In this document: positions 26,197 through 38,793 of the stretch, piece after piece
Layout of the letters: each line of letters opens with the position of its first letter
How positions within the stretch are numbered: the stretch's first letter is position 1
Assembly (NCBI GenBank): GCA_022829145.1
Contig: CM040741.1
Coordinates: forward strand, 51,926,180-51,990,179
Direction: 5' to 3'
Source of the DNA: Albula goreensis
Lineage: Eukaryota > Chordata > Actinopteri > Albuliformes > Albulidae
DNA length: 64,000 nt
Notes under the pieces: model-generated
What the model was told of the DNA's origin: nothing
Databases searched by the model: none
What the model saw: the letters and a program-made list of their open reading frames with translations, nothing else
Made by a program: the position numbers and the translations under genes

Positions 26197-26334
26197 CTGA
26201 CATCTCCAGGGTCCTCAGTCACCAATACGTCTGTCTTGCAGCTTGCAATGGGGTTGATTGACAGCTCCACTGGTGGCACCACAAAGCTCTTGCTGACTGG
26301 TAGCCAAAGGCCCTGACCTAGGCTGTAGGATGAC
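26197..26334 (-). CDS. astn2: astrotactin exon, conserved ectodomain segment before the next EGF-like repeats
   Basis: This is a 138-nt exon (46 codons), phase 2 at both ends. The acceptor is tgtgcttacacag and the donor is GTCAG followed by gtaggt. With the previous exon it reads R then [40 protein letters not shown] and DPGDV, ending in a split arginine codon. The block is nearly unchanged relative to what I recall of vertebrate astrotactin-2 and clearly different from astrotactin-1. The expected next segment, which leads into the second EGF-like repeat, is not found between here and base 1. The downstream intron is therefore longer than 26 kb in this window, unless an exon was missed. Confidence 0.96.
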
Positions 26335-29300
26335 CTGTGTAAGCACAGAGTATTCAATTAATGTTTGTCCTGGAGTGTTGGGCCTGGATTAACAGAAAGG
26401 CCCTACCAACATAAAACCCTAAAAGTATTAGCTTGTTTCAAAAACACATTTCAAAAACAAGCGTTCAGCCAACTTCAAGATGATGAAAAATAGATTTTAC
26501 TGAATTTGATCCAATGAGGGGTTAGAAGACTTTGGTAAACAAGCATCATAATCAGGTATTACAGTACCCTCTCCAATACAGCAGGAGGGAGGAACCTGAA
26601 AAAGCATGGATTTGAAAAGAGTATTGTCATGCTGAACTCCATTTCACTGTTGGCAGCACACTGATGTGGGTTAATAAGGTATGAATTACCCATCCAGGTG
26701 GCAGATTAAATTTGAAGGTTATGCCTGATAACCTTTTGACTACAGGAAAATATGACTAATACAAAAAGAAACCATGAAGCGCTCCTTTGCACTCTGCTGT
26801 GTGTCAGCTGGCTGTGGTAGGATGTAACTACTTGGAGTATAAATTTTGTTCATTTGGGGAGGAATTCTGACTTTAAATAGTTACACGGAAAATACTTATT
26901 CATATTGTGACCTGGCTTATGCGGCCACGCCCGGCCCACGCAGGGCAGAAAAGTAGGAGGACCATATAGGATCCTGAATAATGCTAATTCAGCCTGGAAA
27001 ATGACATGGCCCCCAGGAAAACCTGATGGCCCAGTAATGTTTTTCTCTGAGTTACGTTACCTAGTTCTAAGAGCCTTCTACATAGCAGAGAAAATGGTGA
27101 TTAAAATTGAAAGTTGATTAGACAAACGGGTGACATAGCCAGGCACACATTCTACCTATTGTAATTCACGAACTTGGATAGTTTCTGCTAAAATTAAGTG
27201 CTGTATGTTATCAGATACAGCAATCATATTTGAAAAAAAATCATGCAGAGCACTTTACATGTGAGAGCCGAGTAGTTCAGTTAAATGTAGTTATTTATAT
27301 TTAATATATTTAAATCAAATGGATTTTATATGTATCTGATTGATCTAGTCAAAATATACTGATGATTTGTCAAGGCCAGATACAGGTTGTAATACTAATG
27401 GGCAATACAATGAAAATGTTAACATGCATTTTTGTGACGTAGCAGTAGCACCAACAAATAAGTTTTATCACAAATTGCAATGCTGGATATCGAACTTAAA
27501 GTCAACAAAGTACCCACGCATATGTTGAATTTCTCATACGTAGTTGTAATTCGCTTCTCAGTCTGTCAGTCAGTCTATTTATTTGAGAGGTGTGGACTGT
27601 GGAACACGGGCCGAATGCAGCCATGCATTTCAAATTCAACAACTCAACTGTTGGCAATGGTAAGCGCAAAACTTTTACATGTGCCTGTTATGCAGAAATA
27701 GTTTAAATGATTTTACTCCATGCAATACTGTAACACTGCAAAAATGTAATGTCAAAGTCTGATCAATATGAGTGCATGAGTTAATACAGTGTTGTGAAGC
27801 GGATAGGATATGCACCCTGAAAATTCGCTAGTCAAAGTTTGAATCCAGGTTGAGGGTATTTTAATGAGAAACGCCCCGATTTCAAAGAATCTCCACCCCA
27901 AACGCACAAGTCTCCCAAGCACGCATAAAGGTTCGAGGTCAGAATATGTACAGACACTGAAAAGGCACACAGTGGGTCAAAAAAGTGCCTAAGTCACACT
28001 GAGCACGGGTCTGAATAGACCCCTTGAAGAAAGATAGGTATTTAAACGTCAAAACCAAATTCTCATGAATGCTCTACTCCAACATCACTACATTTGAAAA
28101 ACACCTCATTACCAAAAAATACTAGCCTTTAAGTTGGGGATAAGTACAAGACATAAGGACAAAACATTGACTAACTATCTATCTAGCTGTCTGTGTAGAT
28201 ACTGACAGTTACATTGATAAATATAACTACTTATATTGATAGATACAGCTACTACTGTATTCAGCTGGGAAGTAATGGCTTTGTACTGTATGTAGACAGG
28301 ACTGGCAGCCACAGGCAGTGACCCGTGGGCTCTGATTTAAATTGGAGTCATAGCATCGGTGCAGTGACCTGGTGCCACTCTGCACATGATTCACAATCGA
28401 TACACTCGCCTGCTCATAAATACAACACTGAGGGACTGTCTTCTCCAGGTCTGAGCAACCCGTGTCTGAGCACCATTGATTACTTCTTTCCTCTCTATCC
28501 TGCAGGTGATCAATCAATCACAGGGACGTGTTATGAAACATGGGCTTTGTGGACCAGGCCGGACATGATGACAGGATCAGTAAGAAAAACAAGGCAGGGC
28601 TTCGCCCACCTCACTCATTGTCTGACCCTGATCTAACCACCAGGAAATTAGTTATATCAATTTCCCAGACACAACAAGAGTCTCTTGCTTGAAATGTAAA
28701 TATTGAAGCATGCAAAGACAAATGCCAGGATTCAGTGAAGATTTGTCCTTAATTTTGTTAACGCCATTTCTTTTTAGAATCTTGGTAATTGCTGAACTCA
28801 TAATGTGTGATAATGAAGAAAATGTTTTTTGAAACCTACCTACTTTGGAAATTACCTGAATGGGAAAAGAACTAAGCATCTGCCTTTGTAACAAAAGTGT
28901 GAGCAGTATTTTACATTAATCATGTTTTTGAACCCTTGATGTGTGATTGTGAAGTAAAATTTTGATTGACACCCGGGCCTTTGAATATGAGGGTGAAAAA
29001 AAAATTCAAAGGAATTAAAAAATAATGAATTCCCAAGCAGAGAGAGGAGGTGACTAAGTGTGCGATATAAATGAGCAATATTTGTCAATCTAGAATTTAA
29101 TTTAAAAAAATCTAAAATTAAAATTACATTCAGAATATTTACTTACACATCTGTAGCATCTAAATACCTCACAAATAATGTAGAATGGCAACACAAATAA
29201 CTGTAGAGCCATATAATGTTTAGCTATGATAAGCTTAAGAATTATAATGTTGCTCAGGAAGCCTACAGACTATCATTGTCACTGTTAAAGGCGACAATTT

Positions 29301-30299
29301 TCCTTTCATCCATCTCTTTCATTTTATTTCTTTTCTAAAATATGATTGGGCTCTTTTTGATATAACTCCAAAAGAGGAGATGATTTCTGCTTCCCTGCCA
29401 TTTTACTTTATCAGGGGCATTGTGTCCCTGCTTGTTCAGACTGGAACAGCTCGTCTGCTTTATGAAACCCATTTCAAGTTCCAGGCAAACACACGACCCC
29501 TGAGGTCTCCTGTGACGTAAAAAATGTGGCACGTTCTAAAGGCAGTGGCAATCAAAAGTGGGAGGATGAAAAGCACAGACGGGACGTCGGCCCCAAGGAG
29601 GGTCTGCGGAACCGTGCAGTCACCCCCGCTGCTGCTACCATTGTTCCTGCCAGCTCGGCAAAGTTTCAGAGGGAAGCGTACCTATCGGGAGGACAGATAT
29701 GTCACAAAGGCAGGTGCTCAGAGCACATGAAAGTCTGGGAGCAGTTCCCTGCTGGCAACTTCCATCGTGGGGATGGAGTTTGAATGTGCTTTCATGCTTT
29801 AGTGCAGACTCCCATTCAAGCACAGAAAGGTAACAGGTGAGGGATCAAGGCCAAAAGCCAGCCCAACAGACAGAATTCTCAAATTGCATATTAATAATAT
29901 AAAACATATGACTTTTGTCAATAAGAAGTACAGTAAAAAATGATGAAAGCCAAGGCCAACGAAATGAGGATTTAATGCATACAGAACATATACAAGCAAA
30001 GCAGTCTATAATAAAACAAATATTATTCTATTGGCATGGGGCGTGACAGATAATACATGCAGAGGTCTAAACAAACAGAAGAAAACCAATCAACCTATTA
30101 ATGTAGCCATGGCAAGCAGAAGCTCTGTTGGCTGTTTAGTCAGGGTGAAGAGGACTGGGTTCATTGTATATGCTGCCATGCCAAGTACAAGTAGTTTTTA
30201 TATGGCTTGAATGTTTTTTTTTGTTGGTTGGTTTTAGGACATGTCTACTAATTCTGCGAGCACCCAACCAGCCAAACAATGCAGCAGCAATGCACTCAC
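26335..30299 (-). other. intron of about 4.0 kb
   Basis: This intron lies between the exons at 30300-30374 and 26197-26334. It is mostly AT-rich unique-looking sequence with short TATC/GATA-like runs near 28170-28250. A more GC-rich patch with several CpGs lies at 29570-29720. I see no exon in that patch in the gene's orientation. Confidence 0.7.
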
Positions 30300-30374
30300 C
30301 TAAATATCCTCTCCGGTGCCTGTTGTCCAGTGACCAGGTCATAGCCCTTTTCCAGATTGGTGTAGGGCCAGGGA
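30300..30374 (-). CDS. astn2: astrotactin exon after EGF-like domain 1
   Basis: This is a 75-nt exon, phase 2 at both ends. The acceptor is tgtttttcacag and the donor is TTTAG followed by gtgagt. It completes a glycine codon and reads PWPYTNLEKGYDLVTGQQAP and then ERIF, ending in a split arginine codon. The PWPYT, GYDLVTG and QAPE words match the astrotactin-2 segment that follows the first EGF-like domain. The remembered ASTN1 counterpart differs at several of these positions, which supports the paralogue call. As with the previous exon, the longest overlapping minus-strand open frame is the wrong one, so the exon is recognised from splice sites, phase and family words. Confidence 0.94.
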
Positions 30375-31247
30375 CTGTGAAAAACATGCAAATATTAGTT
30401 GAAAAAGCACAAATATTCTCCATAGCTTTATCACTTTTTGCAATGCCAACTATTGCCTTATTAGGTTTCCTCCTCGCATAGAATTCCCGAAGTGGTGCAT
30501 ATACTTCTGTGTTACCAGGGAACCATGTAAATCAAATCGATTAACAATCAGTCAATGAACAATAAGTCAATTACATTTTAAATGCAGTTAGACCACTAGA
30601 CCAAATGTTAAAACACATAAAAACACAGAAAAAACAGAATCACAACCAATGATTTCAACTGGGATCAAAATTTAGTTCCACAAGTTCCTATTTTAAAATA
30701 AAAAAGGAAAAAATGCTAGAAAAGTGAATTTCCTGTCCCAAGTTTTTCCTGCAGTTCAAAAAATGGTGCTTAAATAAATTTAAAACTCATTTGATTCTTG
30801 GCAGTTTCACACATACATTTGCAAGTACATAGCGCAGACAACATTCATATTATCACTTTTTATAAAAGATTAATATAACCAAAATATCTTATATAAATGA
30901 GATTACACTTTGAAAGATGGGATTTATATCATTGGTAATGTAAACATTGTTTTGCAATGTATACAGAAGATTTTGAAACATAATATACTATATTACTACA
31001 AAAATATCAGATTTTTATAGCCAATAGCATCACTCACACTTTTTTCACACAGGGTTCTGTGTGAGCAAAGTAAGCGATCATGTAGCACATTCACAATAAA
31101 TTGTACCCTTGAGTGTGAATGGAGGAGATACATAAGTTCATAACAAAACCAGGCCAGGATTGGAGGCGGAGTCACAATGGGAGTGGGAGGGGTCAGGACT
31201 GCACTTATGAAATGACAGTGGGGTCAGGGGACATGTGGTAGACTCAC
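30375..31247 (-). other. intron of 873 nt
   Basis: This short AT-rich intron lies between the exons at 31248-31332 and 30300-30374. It has consensus gtgagt and cag ends. No repeats or other features stand out. Confidence 0.8.
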
Positions 31248-31332
31248 CCTTCGTTGCGCCCCCAGTCGCTGCGAACACAGAGGTGTTTGTGCTCGGGGTC
31301 AGGGGAGTAGCCTTCATGGCAGCTGCATTCTC
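31248..31332 (-). CDS. astn2: astrotactin exon, second half of EGF-like domain 1
   Basis: This is an 85-nt exon, phase 1 at the start and phase 2 at the end. The acceptor cccctgtcccctgcag lies at 31334-31333, and the donor is GAAGG followed by gtgagt. In the frame set by the previous exon it reads [20 protein letters not shown] and then SDWGRNE. The three cysteines complete the six-cysteine EGF-like module begun in the exon at 47230-47397. The ECSCHEGY word is highly characteristic of astrotactins. The exon is short, and the longest open frame over it on this strand is the wrong one, so a search by longest open frame would miss it. It is only 873 nt from the next exon. Confidence 0.95.
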
Positions 31333-33982
31333 CTGCAGGGGACAGGGGAATGGGGAGAAAAAGAACAGGAGAGAAAAAAATGTGACGGATGTGTTCATTT
31401 ATCCACGCGGGAAAATAAATCACCGGTGTCTTCCAGGGCCACCATGCTCATCCATCACAGGGACAGCCCCTTCCAATGATCAGCTTATGGGGACAGACGG
31501 GTGGCAGATTCCCCCCTGTCTGCCTCTCCATAGTATGTCCAGTCACCACCTTCTCTTTTCTTTGCACCCCTCTTCCACCCTTATCCTCCACCTAATGTGG
31601 TCTACCTGTCAACCTAGACACTGTTTTGGACGGGATTTTAACAAATCCCCCAGCCCAAAAAAAATAATTCATCCTAGCCTCTCTTCTCCATCTGTGTCTC
31701 TCCTGTATATAAATGGGGGGTAGACTAAACATTTATTAACCAAGAAGTAGCTTAAGTTGGATATTTGACCATTCCACTAGAAGGAAACACCTGTAGTTCT
31801 TTGAGAGACCAAGAGAGTGGGAACATAATGGACACTGTGACAAGCAGACTTGGGTAGGAAATCTGGTGATTTCATTAAAGCCCTTCTGGAATCTAGCAGT
31901 GTGTGGAGGAATTACTGTTTTGGAATTGTATTGGAAAATCTACATGAAACTATTTTTATTTTTGCAGCTGGGTTACATGGCAGTAATTCTACCATGCAAT
32001 GTAATAACTGGACCTAATGACTCCCATGCCAATGTGGCCCATCCCATAACAGTTACACCAATATTTTGTAACAGCTGTAAACAGACAATGTGGGTCCAAG
32101 TCTTCCTTTGGCTGAAGGCAGAAGAAGGAAAAGCAGTAAAAGAAGACTCCTCAGACCATATTCTTCCTTCCACTGGTCACAAGTGGTTTCCAAATGGCAG
32201 CCCTTCCATAGATGTACGTGTTATGAAGCTAACATTGTAGGTTTTGGGGGTGGGTCACAGAAGTGCTGATTTAGCTCCGTGGCCATCATGTGGTTTTTAG
32301 TGACACTCCTATCTCCTATCTATCTCAGAGAACTTCATCTTGCGACCACCTCTTGTCTGATGCATCTTTTCCACGTTTGGTATATGCCACCATGTTTTCT
32401 GATATTGTTTCCCTTGCCGTTTCTGTGTGTGATGCACTTGCAAATCAGACTCCAATTACTGCAGTTTGTTCAACATCTGAGATCAGAGTGCTGATTTTAC
32501 AAGTATTTTGTATCAGAAACATATTTGTAAATATTAATATAAATTGCATGTGGCTCGACTCCAGACCAGCTTGACTCAACCTTGCCTTTGTCAGCTAAAT
32601 ATCTCATCCTGTGTTTTAAAAAAAGGTTTGCTCAATGATCCAGGTCCAAGAATTGACATGTCAGTTAAAGTATGAGTATTATGGTACTAAAAATTGTCTG
32701 GCAATCATAACCTCATAGTTACAGCAAATGGGCGCTGCTTACTAGTTCTGTTGCAGTACTCTTGAAACTTATAAACAGACTGCTTCCATTTTATGAGTGT
32801 AGGTATGAATAAAATCAGGAAATATATATCTGTGTGACTAGAATTGTGTCTGAGTATATACACACAGCCAGTTGTCATTGTTCTCATCAAATCTTCTTCT
32901 TCCTCCATTTGAGGTGAAAGGAGGCAGAGAAGAGAAGTGCTGTGATATATCTTCCATGGCACATCCATGTTTTCTAATCCTCTCAGAAATGGGGGAATGG
33001 AAAAGTTGCGTTATCCACTCTTGAGCCCTGAGGGGGCTGATTTATAGTCTGTCAGAGGATATGAACCATATGATTCATAAAACATAAACAAATGAAAAAA
33101 AAAACAAATAAATGGAGCACAGAGACAATGATTATCCCCCTTCTACGTCTTTTGGATCACCATGACAATACCTCCACGGCAGCCGTTTGTACTCTAATTT
33201 AAAGTCAGAACGTTTTGTTCCAGGATGTAGGATATTTTGGTCTCATTAATAAAACATTGTCTTGATATGCTCAATTTTTTGGGTAAAAAAGGATCCAGTG
33301 CTGTCCAGTTTTTATGTTTGTTTGTTTTTTTTATCCACAAGAGATATTCTGTCATCCAACATTCCTTGTAGACCAGACATACTCAGACTGATGGGTACTA
33401 AGTGGGGTCAGCTGTAATGGGCACTAATCAATCCCCCTGGACTGCTGCTGCTGCCTGTTGTATTAGCCAGTGTATAATCCCTTACTACAACAAAGTAAGT
33501 CCAACTCCCTCTTGCTTTTCTTTCATATCCCTCTTTGAAAAGAGTCCAGTTTGACACAAAATAAAAAATAAATAAACAGACCAATCCCACCTGTCAAAAC
33601 CTGTCTAGAGCACCTGCAAATAACTTAATATTCTGTCTTTTAATCATGAGCATAGATCCAGAGAGTGACACTTCCATAATGCATTGGGGAGGGACAGGGC
33701 GGTAAGAATCGATATCCTTTCGCGGAACGTCCATCATAAATGCATATGACAGCTCAGGAGATACAGAACTTTCAAACTGCATATTCTGCTCCCGTCCCCA
33801 AAAATCATTACCCCCTTCCTCTCTGTCTGCGAAGGCCCTAAGTTGTCTCTGAACCAAGATCGGGCTGATTAAAGTAAATCTATCTTCCCTGGCTGTTCTC
33901 CACAGCTAATGCACCCACAGATGTCCTGGTTTCCCCTCTCCAGCCAATTTAGTCATGCACCAACATTTGATATTAAAACCAA

Positions 33983-34004
33983 TAAAAATAATAATAATAA
34001 TAAT
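33983..34004. repeat. (AAT)n microsatellite
   Basis: Six or so AAT units. Confidence 0.9.
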
Positions 34005-35975
34005 ACTTGCTTCTATTATTCCTTATTTCACTTGTTCTCTCAATTTTTTAGGACAATCGCATAGCCTAAGAGCATGTGCCCCTTTTTTGCAGACAGCTGC
34101 CTCTCATTTTCACTCTCACTTTCCACTAGGAGAGCCGTGCAATCTACTTCAGGCCCTTGCTGTCACGTGCTGGCTTCATCTCAGCTGTCAGCTGCAATGT
34201 TCCCAAAACCATTTTAACTGATACCTCATCACATTCTCAAACACATTTGCTAGCTATTATCTTTTGTGAACCCTCATTCCCTATGACTGACTCATAACTA
34301 TACACACTACTCTAACCCCAAGCAACTATTAACATTTTCAGTACTCAAAGAAAACTATGTTCATCACTGTCCCCTACCCCTGTCTCTATCTCCTCTCTAC
34401 CCCTTACACATACCCCTTATGTTTACACCTGTCCTCTACCCAAACATCCTCTCCACTCAATGCCTGTCCACTATGCCACAACTGAACGTTACAAGCCCAC
34501 AATTCAGTTAATAAGGGAATATTTTCCTGTGGCCCATTCTTAAAATGTAACCTAATTAACCTTTAAATTTGGAATTGCAATATCTTAAATGTGGAATAGC
34601 ATGGTAGTGAAAACCCTTCCAGAGACAATGGTCAAATTATTCATTAAAATGCAAAAAATCTTTAGTACTCTGAGGGAAGCACATATTGTGTGTAGTATCC
34701 CTATCTCCATGCCCCCACCTTACCCTTACTCCTGCCCTATACCTGAGCTCTATCCTTACCTCCTGCAGGCCAAATCTGCTGTCCCCTGCTCCCTTAAGTA
34801 AGCCTTACCCCATCTCCTACATCTAACCTCTCAATGAGTATTTCAGTTCAAAATAATTTACTTCATAGCCATCTTGCAGACAGAAATATATTCCCAGAAA
34901 CCTTTCACCAGAAATCTACAGCAATATTAATTCATTCTAACCTGATTCCAAGCCGTATAATGAAATAATCAGTGCAGTAAATTGTAAATCGTATGGCTAT
35001 TTCTGCATGGAAATTACACTGTGATTTAATTTTCCATTAACAACTTTGTTTTAGCCATATCGAAGGGAAATATGCCCCTGTCAAATTCACACTGACAAAA
35101 AAAGAAAATGAAACTATGACTATGAAAATAAAATGCATATTTCTGGAGTGATTAGGCTCTATCAATATTACTGTGTTCTCCTCCTGCGATACACATTTGT
35201 TGTGTCTCTTTATTGAGAGATTGAGGGTGCATATGTCACAGGGCAATTCTCATTTTGCAACTCCACACAGTTGACTGCTGAACATGGGTGGCAATAACTG
35301 GAATGCAAGGAGACAACAGGTGGAGAGTTAACAATAAGATGATGACAATAATAGAGTTCCTTTAACAACAGACATTTGAATTCTGAACTGAGAACGAATG
35401 TCACCAGTGATAGACTGGGACAAAGTGAGAGGACCATTGTACCTCCAGTCAAACATCCAGCAGAGCCACCGCTCATAGCAGGACAATGGTGCACCTTATT
35501 CACTGTGCTTCATTGTAAATTTGAATGGTGGCCAGTGCTATCCCAACATTACCCTTTCATTGATTGCAGGCACCTCATTAACAAAAATACATGAACGAAT
35601 ACTTTCATAAGACTTAAAAGCTACTAAAGAAAAATCCACTTGAGTAGAATCCAAATCTCTGCTCTGATCATGCCATCTTCTCATAGATGTAAATCCGTTA
35701 TGCTACAGGCAATTTCACTAAGCATTTTCTGGGCCCAAATACCAGAACAGTCCCCCTGCCAAGTTGCTTCATTAACATTTCCTATGAATTTTAATACATA
35801 ATATTTCTGAAATCCAGACAAATGCAAAAAATAAATAAATAAATAATGACATTAAATGATCCTGGATATTTACAGTTGTACAGTATTAATCACATTTCAT
35901 TGTATTTAATTTAGTATTTATATGAATATATTTTACTTTATACCCATATACCCACGTGTGTGTGTGTATGCGCGC

Positions 35976-36001
35976 ATACCTGTGTGTGTGTGTGTGTGTG
36001 T
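35976..36001. repeat. (TG)n microsatellite
   Basis: Short TG tract following another TG/CG-rich patch at 35955. Confidence 0.9.
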
Positions 36002-36254
36002 TTGAAAATAATTTAAAAAATAAGTCTAATACGCAGACACATTTCTATTAATTAAAATTTAATAATTGCTGTACTGCATTTGCAATGATACAAATATTCT
36101 GAGTATACTTCTAATTCCTTGAATTCATTAGAAACTAAACTGGATTCTGTTTTTGGATTATAATACTCATCAACTAGAAATACAAGGCTCCTTAACTCTT
36201 ACTTAGACCAACATAATATAGGTGTATTGAATTTTAATACTCATTTTACACAAG

Positions 36255-36256
<2 letters not shown>

Positions 36257-36302
<46 letters not shown>
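36257..36302. repeat. (CA)n microsatellite
   Basis: About 22 CA units, uninterrupted. Confidence 0.95.
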
Positions 36303-36304
<2 letters not shown>

Positions 36305-38776
36305 CTGAGCTTATATTAAGAATTCTGTACAGGATTTATGTTATTATGACAATGTTAGAAAGATTTGCTGCTAAATTTCATTGGGTCAGTTTTGCCATCT
36401 ATAAAAAAATGTCCACAAAAATGACTAATGCTACACCTGAAGAAACTGTGACTAGAAATATTTAAACAAGCTGAAGTGCGAAATATTCAAAATGCAGTCA
36501 AACATATTGCAATAGACACATTATTGTTTAAGTGATGACAGAGAGATTATCACATCATCAGCAGTGTGTCCTTTACTGCACATTTCATGCTGAGTCTACA
36601 CGGTTACTCATGAAACCATGTCTTCATATGTTTGACCCGCACAAAAAAAGTACACATGATAACACAGCCAATGCTAGTCATTGGACAGAATGAGCAAGGA
36701 AAAACCCAGAATGGAAATATATAATCAATCAATTTGCATATATGTCTGCTTTGATTTAGTGAATACATACTTCTGCTCTCTCATTCTCTCTCTCTCTCCC
36801 GCTGTATTTCCTCCTTACTTTATATACTGTTTACCACATGGACAAGATTTATTACAGGCAATCATGACTTTTTGGATATGAAGATTATTTTGTAATTTTT
36901 ATCTCTTTAACAGAAGAGGAGATTACGCCTCCATGCAGTAGATTTATAAATTAGAGAGTTACCCTTTTTAATAACAGTCAGAGAGTTGAATCTGTAATGA
37001 AACTGTACATTACAAAATCAAGATTGATTGCTGTATTGCTGTATGCTGTGTTGAAGTAGCTAATCTTGGTGAGAGATGTGTCTTAAATGTAGATTTTGTG
37101 GAAAAGATCCTGCTGACAAGCTTGAACCAATTTACCCCTGTGAGCTCTCAAAAACTAGTCTGTCAGAGAGTCTGACAGGTTGGTAAAAAAAAAACAATAC
37201 AACAGTAAAATTAAAGGGAAAAAAACAAATAGGGAGATAAACAAATAAATATAAAAATAATCAACACCTTCAAGCATTGGGATGAGAAAGAGACAGAATA
37301 AGAACTTATTACTATAAATATGGTAATTTCAATTTTCAAGGATAAAATATGATCTGACTTGATTCCAAACAGTCTTTTGCTTCATAGCATTAACCCTTTA
37401 AAAGTGAAAGCAGTCACAAAAACTGGCTGTAGTTACATTAAATGGGAACACTAGGTTGACAGCACATATGGAACACCCCATGGGAGAACATATTGCACAG
37501 TTTCAAACATCAGAATGAATTAGCACACCAGATACATGAAAGATTTCTGATCCATGGATGAAAAAGAATGACACAAAATGTCAGTGCTCCATTTTCCTTT
37601 CTGGATTTCCACACCAATGGACACATTTGTGTACGTGTGTGTGTGTATATTCATAAGTGAGCACACAAGAAAAAAGGCTCAAACAATGTCCTGTGACCAG
37701 TCACAATGCTGCACTATTTTTATATAAACAAACAAAAAGACAAAGCATCATCCACTAGAATCCAGTAGCTAAGTATATCCTTCTCTGAACAGAAACACAG
37801 CTTGATTAATGATCCTTTTCATTAGAAAGCCTGACAGTCTCACACTGCACCATACACAACATCAAACCTCCAGATTTCACAATCTATAGCATAGGACAGA
37901 AATACCACCAATAAGATGAACTTTTTTCTACACTGTGTAACTCCAAAGAACCAATTCTGTCATAGGTCTGCAAAAAACAATATATCTCCTTTTCTAGTTC
38001 TTTGGCTGGTTTATTTGTTCCTGAGCATAATCAGTCTATTGCTGATTTATAGGCAATTCTGAGGTGTAGAAAATGTGACTATAGGAAAGTATGGTATCTG
38101 GTGATTTTATCAAAGACAAAGAAGTGACTTGTCCTGGAGCCAGGAGCAGTTTGAGACATCCTTGTCCTCATCCTGTAATCTGTCAGGTGTAACTGGGGCA
38201 GATATATATCCATTTAGGACCCTTACAGGAAACAGAGGGCTGTGTAACAGTTCTGGTGAATCTGACAAGCACCACCTTCACTGATTATCAATCAGACTCA
38301 GCTGTGTATACTTGCTGTCCGAGGTTCTGAAATTCCTCTCAGATTGGGAGAACGCTGCTCCAACAGGAACATCTGAAAATGCAGGCAAACTGCCCATAGT
38401 AACTACCATTCTCCAAATACACTATAAGATGTCTCTGGCTTTTTAAGTGGAAACAACTGTTTGTGAAGAGTGAGCATTCAGATTTGCTCAATTCTCAGTT
38501 GTTGTTGTCTTAAATTACATGCAATAGGCCATGTAACAATGTGCAATGATCCTAGAAAGGATCTCGGCAAATGTGTGGAGAGTAACAGTACAGGTAAAGA
38601 ACTTGAAATATGATCAGTCATCAATTGGCACTGAAAAAAGTGCCCAGTGCATGCTCTGGCCCATCTGTAACATTATCCTGCCACAACATGGGCAAACGTC
38701 TATAAGGCTGGATGGCTAGACTCCTTTAGGATGCTCTCAACTCCAGAGTGACTGAAGTGTTGGTGTTTATGTCAGA

Positions 38777-38793
38777 TATATATATATATATAT
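38777..38793. repeat. short (TA)n tract
   Basis: Eight TA units between GA and TC, forming a small palindrome. Confidence 0.85.
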
